A stretch of 64,000 bases of DNA from assembly GCF_016412875.1 (NCBI RefSeq), contig NZ_JAEKPD010000001.1, positions 62,001 to 126,000 on the forward strand, given 5' to 3'. Under the pieces are notes generated by a model. That model searched no databases, had not been told where the DNA came from, and worked only from the letters and a program-made list of their open reading frames with translations. A program made the translations under genes and the position numbers. This DNA comes from Palleronia pontilimi (GTDB taxonomy: Bacteria; Pseudomonadota; Alphaproteobacteria; Rhodobacterales; Rhodobacteraceae). Shown one piece after another: positions 1 through 9,034 of this stretch (position 1 is its first letter; each line of letters starts with the position of its first letter).

Positions 1-503
1 AGCTGCGTTTCGACAAGGTCAGGCTCCCCGGATCGGCGGTGCTGGGCACCGAGGGGCGCGGCTTATACGAGATCATGAAAAACTTCCAGAACGAGCGGCT
101 CGTGATCGGCGCCATGGCCATGGGCGAGGCGCAGGCGGCCCTGGAGCTGACACTGGACTGGGTGAAGACCCGCCGCGCGTTCGGCGCGCCGCTCTGGGAC
201 AAGCAGGCGATCCGGCAGCGCCTGGCGATGCTGGCCGCAAAGGTCGAGGCGTGCCGCCAGATGGTCTATGCCACCGCGCGCCGGGCCGCGCTGGGCGAGG
301 ACGTCGTGCGCGAGGTGTCGATGATCAAGGCGCTGGCGGGCGAGTTGGTCAACGAGGTTATGTACGATTGCGTCCAGTTCCACGGCGGCATGGGGTTCAT
401 GAGCGAGAGCACGATTGAGCGGATGGCCCGCGACGCGCGGGTGCAATCCATCGGCGGCGGTGCGACGGAAGTCATGCTGGAAGAAGTCGCGAAGCGGATG
501 TGA
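1..503 (+). CDS. Acyl-CoA dehydrogenase, C-terminal part (cut by window start)
   Basis: The reading frame is open from base 3 and ends at the TGA at 501-503, so about 166 C-terminal residues are seen. The segment has the all-helical C-terminal fold signature of acyl-CoA dehydrogenases: a gate sequence followed by ERLVIGAMAMGEAQAALE, RRAFGAPLWDKQAIRQRLA, and the closing QFHGGMGFMSESTIERMARD, where the HGG(M/Y)G motif contacts FAD. These flavoenzymes oxidise acyl-CoA to enoyl-CoA and pass electrons to ETF. The substrate cannot be read from this fragment. A CoA ester lyase follows 63 bp downstream on the same strand, which suggests a shared acyl-CoA or organic-acid catabolic role. Confidence 0.93.
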   Translation, partial: LRFDKVRLPGSAVLGTEGRGLYEIMKNFQNERLVIGAMAMGEAQAALELTLDWVKTRRAFGAPLWDKQAIRQRLAMLAAKVEACRQMVYATARRAALGEDVVREVSMIKALAGELVNEVMYDCVQFHGGMGFMSESTIERMARDARVQSIGGGATEVMLEEVAKRM

Positions 504-528
504 TGCGCCTGTCGACGGGCGTCGGGCC

Positions 529-554
529 GGGATATTTATTGAGAACAAAGATGG
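529..554 (+). repeat. Intergenic element GGGATATTT...AACAAAGATGG, copy 1
   Basis: A 26-bp sequence starting GGGATATTT and ending AACAAAGATGG lies between the acyl-CoA dehydrogenase and the CoA ester lyase. A copy of the same length with only a few differences lies at 9077-9102, and two shorter relatives lie near 29.6 and 31.4 kb on the other strand. All four are intergenic. It probably belongs to a terminator-associated intergenic repeat family. I infer this from recurrence within this window only. Confidence 0.6.
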
Positions 555-566
555 GGAAGATGCGCC

Positions 567-1403
567 ATGCGACATCGGTCGTGGCTGTTCGTTCCGGGAG
601 ATTCGGCGCGCAAGATGGCGCGGGCGGCGGAAAGCGGCGCCGATGCGCTGATCTACGACCTGGAGGATTCGGTGGCGCCGGGCGCGAAGGATGACGCGCG
701 CGCCGTGACTTTCGAGGCGTTGCGCGCGGGGGCAAACGCCGCGCGCTGGGTGCGGGTGAACGCGCTGGGGACCGGCCGGGCCGAGGAAGACGTGGTCCGG
801 ACCATCGGCGCCGCTCCGGATGGCTACGTGTTGCCGAAATGCGAAGGGCGCGCGGATATCGACGCGCTGGCGGGGATCATCGCGGGCGCAGGCGGCCGCC
901 AGCCGATCCTGGTGATCGCGACCGAGACGGTGCGCGCGGTGCGCTCGCTGGCGGTTTCGGACTGGGCGCACCCGGCGCTTTTCGGCATGGCCTGGGGCGC
1001 CGAGGACCTGGCGGCGGACTTGGGGGCGATGGCGAACCGGGGGGCCGATGGCGCCTATTTGCGGCCCTTTCTCGGGGCCCGCGACACGATGCTGTTTGCC
1101 GCGAAAGCCGCGGGTGCGTGGTCAATCGACGGGGTGTTCACCGATTTCAGCGACCCGGACGGTCTGCGGGCCGAGGCGGATGCCGCCGCCGAGATGGGGT
1201 TCGACGGCAAGCTGGCCATTCATCCCGCGCAGGTCGCGGCGATCAACGCGGCCTTCAGTCCCAGCGACGCGCAGCTTGCATGGGCCCAGCGCGTCATTGC
1301 GGCCATGGCGGAAGCGGGCGACGGAGTGGCACAACTTGATGGAAAAATGCTGGATCAGCCACATCTGAAGACGGCCCGGGCCATACTGGCACGCGCCGAG
1401 TGA
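567..1403 (+). CDS. HpcH/HpaI aldolase/citrate lyase family CoA ester lyase (CitE-like)
   Basis: 278 aa, about the usual length for CitE-like malyl/citramalyl-CoA lyases. The N-terminus RSWLFVPGDSARKMARAAES is the phosphate/CoA-binding loop region of the family, followed by DALIYDLEDSVAP. A Mg ligand Glu is likely in IATETVRAV and an acidic pair in WGAEDLAADLGA; FDGKLAIHPAQV near residue 215 is the conserved C-terminal signature. The enzyme would cleave or hydrolyse a malyl-CoA-type thioester (glyoxylate plus acyl-CoA chemistry). Which substrate is used cannot be told from sequence. The start ATG at 567 has a purine-rich GGGGAAG about 9 bases upstream. It could equally be a (3S)-malyl-CoA thioesterase, a close paralogue. 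Confidence 0.88.
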   Translation: MRHRSWLFVPGDSARKMARAAESGADALIYDLEDSVAPGAKDDARAVTFEALRAGANAARWVRVNALGTGRAEEDVVRTIGAAPDGYVLPKCEGRADIDALAGIIAGAGGRQPILVIATETVRAVRSLAVSDWAHPALFGMAWGAEDLAADLGAMANRGADGAYLRPFLGARDTMLFAAKAAGAWSIDGVFTDFSDPDGLRAEADAAAEMGFDGKLAIHPAQVAAINAAFSPSDAQLAWAQRVIAAMAEAGDGVAQLDGKMLDQPHLKTARAILARAE

Positions 1404-1441
1404 TATGGCAGGACCCGGGCGAAACAGAAAGGATGCGGACC

Positions 1442-2683
1442 ATGAATGACCCCGTCGTCGATCCCGACGCCCTGGACCGGCTGGCCGAAGTGGCGGTCCG
1501 AACCGGTGTCAACCTGCAGGAAGGCCAGGACCTGGTGCTGACCGCCCCGGTCGAGGCGCTGCCGCTGGTGCGCCGCGTCGCGGCCGCAGCCTATCGCGCG
1601 GGGGCGGGCCTGGTCACGCCGATCCTGTCGGACCCCGACGTGGCGCTGGCGCGCTATGCCCATGCGGGCGATCACAGTTTCGACGTCGCGCCCGGATGGC
1701 TTTACGGCGGGATGGCGCAGGCTTTCGCGGGCGGGGCCGCGCGGATGGCGATCGTGGCCGAGGATCCGATGCTGCTGGCCGATGAGGATCCCGGGAAAGT
1801 CGCGCGGGCGGGCAAGGCCAATTCCATCGCCTACAAGCCTGCGCTCGAGCATATCTCGAACTTCCGCATCAACTGGTCGATCTGCGCCTATCCCGGGCAG
1901 GCCTGGGCCATGCGGATGTTTCCGGACCTGTCGCCCGACGCCGCGCAAGCGCGGCTGGCCGACGCGATCTTCGCCGCGTCCCGCGTGGACCAGGGCGACG
2001 CCGTGGCGCGCTGGGCCGAGCACAACGCCAGCCTGCGCGAACGGACCGCGTGGCTGAACGACCATCGCTTCGCGGCGCTGAAATACAGCGGGCCGGGCCT
2101 GGATCTGACCGTGGGCCTTGCGGACGGCCACGAATGGATGGGCGGCGCGTCGCAGGCCGGAAACGGCGTGATCTGCAACCCCAACATTCCCACCGAAGAG
2201 GTCTTCACCACGCCCCACGCCGCGAAGACCGAAGGCCGGGTGCGCGCCACCAAGCCGTTGTCGCACCAGGGCACGCTGATCGACGGGATCGAGGTGGAAT
2301 TCCGCGAGGGCCGGATCGTCGAGGCGCGGGCGACCAAGGGGCAGGAGGTGCTGCGCAAGCTGATCGACACCGACGACGGGGCGCGGCGGCTGGGCGAGGT
2401 GGCGCTGGTGCCCCATGGCTCGCCGATCTCGCAATCGGGGCTGCTGTTCTACAACACGCTCTTCGACGAGAACGCGGCCAGTCATATCGCGCTGGGACAG
2501 TGCTATTCCAAGTGCTTCGTGGACGGCGACCGCCTGAGCGAAGCCGAGGTGACGGCACGGGGGGGCAATTCCAGTATGATCCACGTGGACTGGATGATCG
2601 GCGGGCCGGAGACGGATATCGACGGAGTGTCGCCGGATGGCAACGTGACGCCGGTGTTCCGCAAGGGGGAATGGGCCGTTTGA
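1442..2683 (+). CDS. M29 family aminopeptidase
   Basis: 413 aa from the ATG at 1442, preceded by GAAAGGA; an in-frame ATG at 1400 exists but overlaps the previous gene and lacks family similarity. M29 (AmpS/AmpT/PepS) enzymes are two-metal aminopeptidases that remove N-terminal residues from peptides in the cytoplasm. Candidate metal ligands follow the family order: Glu in IPTEEVFTTPH, Glu in RRLGEVALV, His in NAASHIALGQ, and His/Asp in SMIHVDWMIG close to the C-terminus. The gene follows the CoA ester lyase by 38 bp and is probably cotranscribed with it. Two long palindromes begin 5 bp after its stop. Confidence 0.92.
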   Translation: MNDPVVDPDALDRLAEVAVRTGVNLQEGQDLVLTAPVEALPLVRRVAAAAYRAGAGLVTPILSDPDVALARYAHAGDHSFDVAPGWLYGGMAQAFAGGAARMAIVAEDPMLLADEDPGKVARAGKANSIAYKPALEHISNFRINWSICAYPGQAWAMRMFPDLSPDAAQARLADAIFAASRVDQGDAVARWAEHNASLRERTAWLNDHRFAALKYSGPGLDLTVGLADGHEWMGGASQAGNGVICNPNIPTEEVFTTPHAAKTEGRVRATKPLSHQGTLIDGIEVEFREGRIVEARATKGQEVLRKLIDTDDGARRLGEVALVPHGSPISQSGLLFYNTLFDENAASHIALGQCYSKCFVDGDRLSEAEVTARGGNSSMIHVDWMIGGPETDIDGVSPDGNVTPVFRKGEWAV

Positions 2684-2688
2684 GGGAT

Positions 2689-2708
2689 CGGAATTCTCGA
2701 GAATTCCG
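2689..2708. promoter_or_regulatory. 20-bp perfect palindrome A upstream of ade
   Basis: The sequence CGGAATTCTCGAGAATTCCG reads the same on both strands. It starts 5 bp after the aminopeptidase stop codon. In RNA it could form an 8-bp stem with a UCGA loop; in DNA it looks like a dimeric-regulator operator. A second palindrome of the same length with the same CTCGAG centre lies 23 bp downstream centre to centre. No T-run follows, so it is not a standard terminator. Confidence 0.6.
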
Positions 2709-2711
2709 TGA

Positions 2712-2731
2712 CGCTTTCCTCGAGGAAAGCG
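2712..2731. promoter_or_regulatory. 20-bp perfect palindrome B upstream of ade
   Basis: The sequence CGCTTTCCTCGAGGAAAGCG is a perfect 20-bp palindrome centred on CTCGAG. It shares its outer CG pairs and its centre with palindrome A, and the two centres are 23 bp apart, about two turns of the helix, so two dimers could bind the same face. It lies 58 bp before the ade start. A role as paired operators of the ade operon is inference. Confidence 0.6.
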
Positions 2732-2789
2732 GGTCCGGCGGCGGCGGCATGCTCTGGACAACGCTGCGGCGCGCGCGTCAACTGGCGCC

Positions 2790-4499
2790 ATGACCGACGC
2801 CCCCCTGCCGCAGCTCGAACGCCGGATTGCCGCCGCCCGTGGCGAGATCCCGGCGGATCTTGTCCTGCGCGGGGGGCGAACCCTCGACCTGGTGACCGGC
2901 GATCTGCTCGACGGCGACGTGGCGATCTGCGACGACACCATCGTGGGTATCTGCGCCAGCTACGACTGCGCGCGGGTGATCGACGTGGCGGGCTTGACCC
3001 TGGTGCCGGGCTTTATCGACACGCATCTGCACGTGGAAAGCAGCCTGGTCACGCCGCTGGAATTTGATCGCTGTGTGACGCCGCGCGGCGTGACCACGGC
3101 GATCTGCGACCCGCACGAAATTGCCAATGTCCTGGGCGCCGACGGCATCCGGTGGTTCCAGCGGGCCGCCCGGCTGACACTAATGGATTTGCGGGTGCAG
3201 CTGTCGTCCTGCGTACCCTCGACCCACATGGAGACCGCCGGGGCCGAGCTGTCCGCCGACGACCTGGTGGGGCTCATGGGCGATCCCAGCGGGATCGGGC
3301 TGGCCGAGGTGATGAACTATCCCGGCGTGATCCATCGCGACCCGGACGTGATGGCCAAGCTGCGGCTCTTCGCGGACGGGCACATGGACGGGCATTGCCC
3401 GCTTCTGACCGGGCGCGACCTGAACGCTTATATCGCCGCGGGTATCCGCACCGAGCACGAGGCGACGAGCGTGCCCGAAGCGCGCGAGAAGCTGCAGAAG
3501 GGACTGCGCGTGCTGATCCGCGAGGGCTCGGTCAGCAAGGACCTGGAGGCGCTGCAGCCGCTGCTGAGCGACATCACGGCGCCCTACATGTGCCTGTGTA
3601 CCGACGACCGCAACCCGCTGGATATCGACCGCGAGGGGCATCTGGACCACATGATCCGGCGGCTGATCGCGCTGGGCACGCCGCCGCTGGCCGTCTACCG
3701 CGCGGCGTCGTTGTCGGGGGCGGAGGCGTTCGGGCTGAAGGATCGCGGCCAGGTCGCGCCGGGCAAGCGGGCCGACATCGTGGCGCTGGGGTCGCTGGCC
3801 GATTGCGACGCGCGGCTGGTGATCGCTGGGGGCCGCGTGGTGGACGACGCGGCCTTCGCGGCGCGCGGGGATCTGGCGCCCATCGGGCGACGATCGGTCC
3901 GGGCGCCCAAGCTGCTTTCGAGCAGCTTCGCGTCGCGCGCCAACCGGGCCGAGACGCCGGTGATCGGCATCCGCGAGGGCCAGATCCTGACCGACCACCT
4001 GACCGAAACGATCCCGATCGAGGACGGCGACAAGCGCCCCGACCCGGCGCGCGACCTGATCCGCATCGCGGTGATCGAACGGCACGGCAGGAACGGCAAC
4101 ATCGCCACCGGTTTCGTGCGCGGCTTCGGGTTGCAGCGCGGGGCCATCGCGTCAACCGTCTGCCACGACCACCACAATATCGCCTGCGTCGGCGTCGATT
4201 ACGATGACATGGCGTTGGCGGCCAACCGGCTGGGCGAGATCGAGGGCGGCTTCGTTGTGGCGGAAGGGGGCAAGGTGCTCGCCGAGCTGCCGCTGCCCAT
4301 CGCCGGGCTCATGTCGCCCGATCCGTTCGAGGACGTGCGCGACCGCCTGCTCGACCTGCACGCGGCGGCGAAGTCGCTGGGCGTCACGCTGGACGAGCCC
4401 TTCCTGCAACTCGCGTTCCTGGCCCTGCCGGTGATCCCGGCGCTGAAGATCACCGATCGCGGGCTTGTCGACGTGCTGAAATTCGAGATCATCCCATGA
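2790..4499 (+). CDS. ade: Adenine deaminase
   Basis: 569 aa, typical for the amidohydrolase-superfamily adenine deaminase that converts adenine to hypoxanthine and ammonia in purine salvage or degradation. The metal-binding [13 protein letters not shown] is near residue 70, followed by [28 protein letters not shown] and [12 protein letters not shown] carry the later His/Asp ligands. The C-terminal adenine-deaminase-specific domain is complete, with [14 protein letters not shown] and a conserved end. The ribosome site is weak. The stop overlaps the next start by 4 bp (ATGA), so the two genes are translationally coupled. The twin palindromes 60-100 bp upstream are candidate control sites. Confidence 0.95.
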   Translation: MTDAPLPQLERRIAAARGEIPADLVLRGGRTLDLVTGDLLDGDVAICDDTIVGICASYDCARVIDVAGLTLVPGFIDTHLHVESSLVTPLEFDRCVTPRGVTTAICDPHEIANVLGADGIRWFQRAARLTLMDLRVQLSSCVPSTHMETAGAELSADDLVGLMGDPSGIGLAEVMNYPGVIHRDPDVMAKLRLFADGHMDGHCPLLTGRDLNAYIAAGIRTEHEATSVPEAREKLQKGLRVLIREGSVSKDLEALQPLLSDITAPYMCLCTDDRNPLDIDREGHLDHMIRRLIALGTPPLAVYRAASLSGAEAFGLKDRGQVAPGKRADIVALGSLADCDARLVIAGGRVVDDAAFAARGDLAPIGRRSVRAPKLLSSSFASRANRAETPVIGIREGQILTDHLTETIPIEDGDKRPDPARDLIRIAVIERHGRNGNIATGFVRGFGLQRGAIASTVCHDHHNIACVGVDYDDMALAANRLGEIEGGFVVAEGGKVLAELPLPIAGLMSPDPFEDVRDRLLDLHAAAKSLGVTLDEPFLQLAFLALPVIPALKITDRGLVDVLKFEIIP

Positions 4500-6142
4500 A
4501 ACACGGCGGACAGCTGCTGGTGGACTGCCTGAAGGCGCAAGGCACGACGCGCGTCTTCTGCGTGCCGGGCGAGTCGTACCTGGCCGCGCTGGACGGGCTC
4601 TACGACAGCGGCATCCATACGGTCGTCACCCGCCACGAGGGTGGCGCCACGATGATGGCCGAAGCCCATGGCAAGCTGACCGGCGCGCCCGGCATCGCCT
4701 TCGTCACCCGCGGCCCCGGTGCCACCAACGGCGCGTCGGGCGTGCACGTGGCGATGCAGGACAGCACGCCCATGATCCTGTTCATCGGCCAGGTCGCGTC
4801 GGACCAGCGTGACCGCGAGGCGTTCCAGGAGGTCGATTACCGCGCCATGTTCGCGCCGCAGGCCAAGTGGGTGGCCGAGATCGACCGCACGGACCGCATC
4901 CCCGAATATGTCAGCCGCGCCTTCCACGTCGCGCAGTCGGGGCGCCCGGGTCCGGTGGTTCTGGCGCTGCCCGAAGACATGCTGTCGGCCCCCACCGACG
5001 CCGCGCCCGCGCCCGCCGCGACGCTGCCGCAGGGCGGTGCGCCCGCGGACCAGATCGCGCGGGTGATCGACGCCGTGGCGCAGGCCCGCGCGCCGTTCCT
5101 GATCGTGGGCGGCGGCGGCTGGACGGCGGACGCCGCGCGTGCGCTGGGCGACTTCGCGGACAAGGCGCAGGTGCCCGTCGGTGCGTCGTTCCGGTGCCAG
5201 GACTACCTGGACAACCGCCATCCGAACTACGCGGGCGACGTGGGGCTCGGGATCAACCCGGAGCTGGAGGCCCGCGTGAAGGATGCCGACTTGCTGGTGG
5301 CTTTAGGCACCCGGTTGGGCGAGATCACGTCGGGCGGCTACACCCGCGTGGTGCCGCCGACGCCCCGCCAGCGGCTGGTCCATATCTACCCCGACGCGTC
5401 CGAGATCGGCCGCGTCTATCGCCCCGAAATCGCCGTGACGGGACCCATCGCCGCGATCACCGCGCAGCTGGCCGCCGCCGCGCGGTCGCCGGACATCGAC
5501 CGCGCGGACCAGGTCGCGGCGGCGCGCGCCAGCTATGATGCCTGGCAGCAACCGATCGAAACACCCGGCGACGTGAAGATGGAGCGCGTCATCGCCCACC
5601 TGAACGACGCGCTTCCCGACGACGCGATCCTGACCAACGGGGCAGGCAATTACGCGGGCTGGCTGCACCGCTACTATCGCTTCCGCGGCTGGCGCACGCA
5701 GCTGGCGCCCACCTCGGGCTCGATGGGATACGGCCTGCCCGCCGCCATCGCCGCCAAGCTGGAACTGCCCGGCCGCGACGTGATCTGCCTGGCGGGCGAC
5801 GGGTGTTTCCAGATGGTCAGCCAGGAATTCGGCACTGCCTGCGAGCAAGGTGCGAACATCGTGGTGCTGGTGGTCAATAACGGCCATTACGGCACGATCC
5901 GCATGCACCAGCAGAAGCACTTTCCGCAGCGGCAATCGGGCACCGCCCTGAAGAACCCGGACTTCGCCGCCCTGGCGCGCGCCTATGGTGGGTTCGGCGC
6001 GACCGTCGCACGGGACGCGGATTTCGCGGATGCCTTTGCGGCCGCTCGCAACGCGGGGGTTCCCGCGATCCTGGACCTGAAGGTGTCGCCCAGGGCTCTA
6101 TCGACGACCCTGACGCTGGATCAGCGGGTCGGCACCGAGTAA
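4496..6142 (+). CDS. Thiamine diphosphate-binding enzyme, acetolactate synthase-like
   Basis: 548 aa with the three-domain layout of ThDP enzymes related to IlvB: an N-terminal Pyr domain ([15 protein letters not shown], with the catalytic-type Glu in [15 protein letters not shown]), a central domain, and a C-terminal PP domain with the ThDP/Mg motif [20 protein letters not shown] ending in VVNNGHYG. Typical IlvB is of similar size, but biosynthetic acetolactate synthase is normally next to a small IlvH subunit, which is absent here. The 4-bp overlap with ade suggests a catabolic rather than branched-chain amino acid role; oxalyl-CoA decarboxylase, sulfoacetaldehyde acetyltransferase and glyoxylate carboligase are relatives. 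The exact reaction is not decidable from sequence alone. Confidence 0.85.
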   Translation: MKHGGQLLVDCLKAQGTTRVFCVPGESYLAALDGLYDSGIHTVVTRHEGGATMMAEAHGKLTGAPGIAFVTRGPGATNGASGVHVAMQDSTPMILFIGQVASDQRDREAFQEVDYRAMFAPQAKWVAEIDRTDRIPEYVSRAFHVAQSGRPGPVVLALPEDMLSAPTDAAPAPAATLPQGGAPADQIARVIDAVAQARAPFLIVGGGGWTADAARALGDFADKAQVPVGASFRCQDYLDNRHPNYAGDVGLGINPELEARVKDADLLVALGTRLGEITSGGYTRVVPPTPRQRLVHIYPDASEIGRVYRPEIAVTGPIAAITAQLAAAARSPDIDRADQVAAARASYDAWQQPIETPGDVKMERVIAHLNDALPDDAILTNGAGNYAGWLHRYYRFRGWRTQLAPTSGSMGYGLPAAIAAKLELPGRDVICLAGDGCFQMVSQEFGTACEQGANIVVLVVNNGHYGTIRMHQQKHFPQRQSGTALKNPDFAALARAYGGFGATVARDADFADAFAAARNAGVPAILDLKVSPRALSTTLTLDQRVGTE

Positions 6143-6405
6143 AGGATGAAGCCGCCCACGCGCGACACCTCGCGCGCGCCTGTCTCGGTGATGAATACGC
6201 CCAGGTCCTCGACCGTCGCGGGACAAGCCACAAGATCGGAGGCATCGTCCAGGAAGTCGACGGTATAGGCATTCTCGCCCACGCGCTGGCACGGGTCCGC
6301 ATCCGAGCGATAGCCGCCCAGCAACGGCAGATCCACATGCGTGGGCGGTGCGGGCGCCTGATCGCAGGCGGCGACGGCCAGCGGGATCAGAAGAGCGTGG
6401 CGCAT
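6121..6405 (-). CDS. Small predicted lipoprotein, unknown function
   Basis: 94 aa. The N-terminus MRHALLIPLAVAACDQ is a short lipoprotein signal with Cys14 as the predicted lipidated residue, so the protein should be anchored in the envelope. The mature part has two further Cys (DPCQRVGENAY and LVACPATVEDLG) that could form a disulfide. I recognise no domain. Its 3' end overlaps the convergent ThDP-enzyme gene by 22 bp. An M48 peptidase lipoprotein on the same strand lies upstream. Confidence 0.7.
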   Translation of the reverse strand: MRHALLIPLAVAACDQAPAPPTHVDLPLLGGYRSDADPCQRVGENAYTVDFLDDASDLVACPATVEDLGVFITETGAREVSRVGGFILYSVPTR

Positions 6406-6476
6406 GGCTATTCCTTCACAGGCTGAGACGCACCGGGGCGGCTGACCGGATCCGGGGGACCGGCAGCCGCCCGGCC

Positions 6477-7193
6477 CTAGAGACCGGCGACGACGGCGCG
6501 CACGGCGCGGATGCGATCGGCATTCGGCGGATGGGTGCCCAGGAACTGGTTGCCGGGATCCGGCGCGCCTTCGAAGAACGCGACACCGCGGATCGCGTCG
6601 TAGCCCGCGCGCTCGGTGATGATCGCGCCCAGCCTGTCAGCCTCGATCTCGAAATCCTTCGAAAATCGCCGCGCGCCCACGAAGGCGCCCGCGTTCTGGG
6701 CGCGCTGGATCGCCGATTGGTCGCCGCCGCTCAGGGCGACCGCGGCACCCGCGATGATCGCGCCGGTGCTGGCGCTTGCCCGGCCCCGCGCGATGTGGCC
6801 TTCGATGTGGTGCGCGGCTTCGTGGCCCAGGACGAAGGCCAGCTCGTCCACGTTGGCGGCCTCGCGGATCAGTCCCACCGTGAAGCCCACCACGGGCTGA
6901 TCGCCGGGTCCGAGGGTCTGGAACGCATTGGGGGGCTGGCCGGGCCGGTCATCGACGATCACGGCATAGTCGCAGCGCACGCCGCGGGTGCGCGCCCGGC
7001 ATTCGCGGATCGCCACGGGCATGACGTCGTTGACCACCTGCGTGAAGGCCCGCGTGGACACGCTTGTCTGCGGGCGCGACACGCTGGGCGCCTGCGGGAC
7101 GGGACTGGGTGCGGTGCCCGGCGCAGGGCGCACAACCGCGACATCGACGCAGGCGCCAAGGGCGAAGAGAAGGGCAAGGGCGAGGTATCTCAT
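6477..7193 (-). CDS. M48 family zinc metalloprotease, predicted lipoprotein
   Basis: 238 aa. MRYLALALLFALGACVD is a lipoprotein signal with Cys at about residue 15. The zinc site HEAAHH (HExxH) sits near residue 125 in AFVLGHEAAHHIEGHIAR, and the third ligand is the Glu in EIEADRLGAI about 45 residues later. The last segment GNQFLGTHPPNADRIRAVR is the usual end of BepA/LoiP-like M48 peptidases. These proteases act in the periplasm on misfolded or misassembled outer-membrane proteins. The gene is shorter than BepA and has no TPR part. It lies 71 bp upstream of the small lipoprotein on the same strand. Confidence 0.9.
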   Translation of the reverse strand: MRYLALALLFALGACVDVAVVRPAPGTAPSPVPQAPSVSRPQTSVSTRAFTQVVNDVMPVAIRECRARTRGVRCDYAVIVDDRPGQPPNAFQTLGPGDQPVVGFTVGLIREAANVDELAFVLGHEAAHHIEGHIARGRASASTGAIIAGAAVALSGGDQSAIQRAQNAGAFVGARRFSKDFEIEADRLGAIITERAGYDAIRGVAFFEGAPDPGNQFLGTHPPNADRIRAVRAVVAGL

Positions 7194-7286
7194 GAAACGG
7201 TCTCCGGTTGCGGTAAGACACCTAGAGGTGTGGCCTGCGACGACCAGTCACTTTTTCGTCCATCCCATGGGCCTAACTTGTCAAGC

Positions 7287-7652
7287 ATGAGCAGCACACC
7301 CCTTGTCATCTATAACGGCCAATGCCCGATCTGCGCGCCCGAGGTGCGGTCGTACCAGCGCCAGGCGCGCGCGGCCGACGCAGACCTGGACTTCGCCGAC
7401 CTGAACGACATGGACCTGTCGCGGTTCGATTTGACCGAGGATCAGGCGGCCAAGCGGCTTCACGTGGTGCGGGACGACACCCTGATCTCGGGCGTCGATG
7501 CCTTCCTGGTGATCTGGCGCGAATTGCCGAAGACACGCTGGCTGGCGCGGCTGATCGACCGCCCGGTGATCCGTCCCGTGGCCGGGTGGATCTACAACAC
7601 CGTTCTGGCACCGATCCTGTTCGCCATGCACAAGCGGCGACAGTCCCGCTAG
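7287..7652 (+). CDS. DCC-family (DUF393) thiol-disulfide oxidoreductase-like protein
   Basis: 121 aa from the ATG at 7287. The opening PLVIYNGQCPICAPEVRSYQ carries the family motif around a CxxC pair (CPIC) after a beta strand, as in DUF393/DCC proteins with a thioredoxin-like fold. The rest (SGVDAFLVIWRELPKTRWLA, and hydrophobic VAGWIYNTVLAPILFAM) fits the family. It is predicted to be a small redox protein; the true partner is unknown. It is divergent from the M48 gene with a 93-bp gap. Confidence 0.85.
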   Translation: MSSTPLVIYNGQCPICAPEVRSYQRQARAADADLDFADLNDMDLSRFDLTEDQAAKRLHVVRDDTLISGVDAFLVIWRELPKTRWLARLIDRPVIRPVAGWIYNTVLAPILFAMHKRRQSR

Positions 7653-7684
7653 CACCGCGCGCCGCGATGGCCTAGCGTGGGGCC

Positions 7685-7924
7685 ATGTTTACCATCGAGC
7701 ACGATTTCGACGCCACCGTCATCACCCTGGTGGATGGCCCCGCAGAGCATCGCCAGGAAGACGTGGTGATCAATACCTTCGAGGATTGCGTCACGCTGGA
7801 GCAGGTCGATCCGCGCACCGACATCGTGCGCACGATCACGCTGTCCCTGACACAGGTGCGCGACCTTGCCGCCGCGCTGGATCTGCCCGAAGGAGCGTAT
7901 CAAATCAACTCGGCGCCGCGATGA
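7685..7924 (+). CDS. Hypothetical 79-aa protein
   Basis: 79 aa, starting MFTIEHDFDATVITLVDG. It is predicted to be a small beta-rich protein with an acidic N-terminal half. I recognise no domain. Its stop overlaps the start of the histone-deacetylase-like gene by 4 bp (ATGA), a sign of translational coupling and of a real gene. It starts 32 bp after the DCC-family gene. Confidence 0.65.
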   Translation: MFTIEHDFDATVITLVDGPAEHRQEDVVINTFEDCVTLEQVDPRTDIVRTITLSLTQVRDLAAALDLPEGAYQINSAPR

Positions 7925-9027
7925 GCACCGGGTTCTTCTGGGACGAACGCTGCTTCTGGCATAGCGGCGGGAATTACGCGTTCCTCGCCCCGGTCGGCGG
8001 GCTGGTGCAGCCCCTGGCGGCGGGTGGCTTGCCGGAAAGCCCGGAAACCAAACGGCGCCTGAAGGCCCTGATGGACGTGACGGGCCTGTCGCGCGCTTTG
8101 GCCTGCCAAGGCGCCGCGCCCGCGTCATGGGCGGAACTGGCCCGCGTCCATCCCGAAGATTTCCTGCGCAAATTCAAGGCGCTTTCGGATGAGGGCGGCG
8201 GCGAGCTCGGCTTGCGCACCCCATTCGGGAAGGGCGGCTTCGAGACGGCGGCACTGTCGGCCGGTCTGGCGACAGGCGCGCTGCGGGCGGTGCTTCGGGG
8301 CGAGCTGGACAATGCCTATGCGCTGTCGCGCCCGCCCGGCCATCACTGCCTGCCGGACTGGCCCAACGGCTTCTGCCTGCTCAACAATATCGCCATCGCC
8401 GTCGAAGCGGTGCTGGCCGAAGGATTGGCGCGGCGGGTCGCGGTCATCGACTGGGACGTGCATCACGGTAACGGAACCGAAGCGATCTTCTATGACCGGG
8501 CCGACGTGCTGACGGTGTCGCTGCACCAGGACCGCAACTACCCGCTGGATACGGGCGGCGTCGCCGATCGCGGGCGGGGTGACGGGCTGGGCGTCAACGT
8601 GAACGTGCCGCTGCCGCCGGGCACCGGCGAGGTCGGCTACCTCTCGGCTTGGGACCGGATCGTGGAGCCGGTGGTGGACGCGTTTTCACCCGACGTGATC
8701 GTCGTGGCCTGCGGCTTCGATGCCTCGGGCGTCGATCCGCTCAGCCGGATGCTGCTGTCGGCGCAGAGCTTCGCCAAGCTGACGGACCGGGCGATGGCGC
8801 TGGCCGCGCGCCATTGCGGCGGTCGCCTGGTGCTGGTGCACGAGGGCGGGTATTCGGAACTGCACGTGCCCTTCTGCGGGCATGCGGCGATCGCGACGCT
8901 GGCGCGCAGCGGGATCGCGGCCGACGATCCGCTGGGCCCGCGCATCGCGGGCCAGCAGCCGGGGGCGGCGTTCGATCGCTTCGTGGAGGCGTGGATCGAC
9001 GATCTGGTGGTCGCGCTGGAGATCTGA
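7921..9027 (+). CDS. Class II histone deacetylase / acetylpolyamine amidohydrolase family protein
   Basis: 368 aa from the ATG at 7921, which gives the family start MSTGFFWDERCFWHSGGN. The zinc amidohydrolase core is complete: RPPGHHC near residue 140 (His-His charge-relay pair), AVIDWDVHHGNGTEAIFYD near residue 175 (Asp/His zinc ligands), FDASGVDPL near 265 and HEGGYSELHVPF near 305, with the catalytic-type Tyr in GGY. Bacterial members remove acetyl groups from polyamines or other acetylated amines. The real substrate is unknown. It is coupled to the upstream 79-aa ORF. Confidence 0.92.
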   Translation: MSTGFFWDERCFWHSGGNYAFLAPVGGLVQPLAAGGLPESPETKRRLKALMDVTGLSRALACQGAAPASWAELARVHPEDFLRKFKALSDEGGGELGLRTPFGKGGFETAALSAGLATGALRAVLRGELDNAYALSRPPGHHCLPDWPNGFCLLNNIAIAVEAVLAEGLARRVAVIDWDVHHGNGTEAIFYDRADVLTVSLHQDRNYPLDTGGVADRGRGDGLGVNVNVPLPPGTGEVGYLSAWDRIVEPVVDAFSPDVIVVACGFDASGVDPLSRMLLSAQSFAKLTDRAMALAARHCGGRLVLVHEGGYSELHVPFCGHAAIATLARSGIAADDPLGPRIAGQQPGAAFDRFVEAWIDDLVVALEI

Positions 9028-9034
9028 GGCCCGA

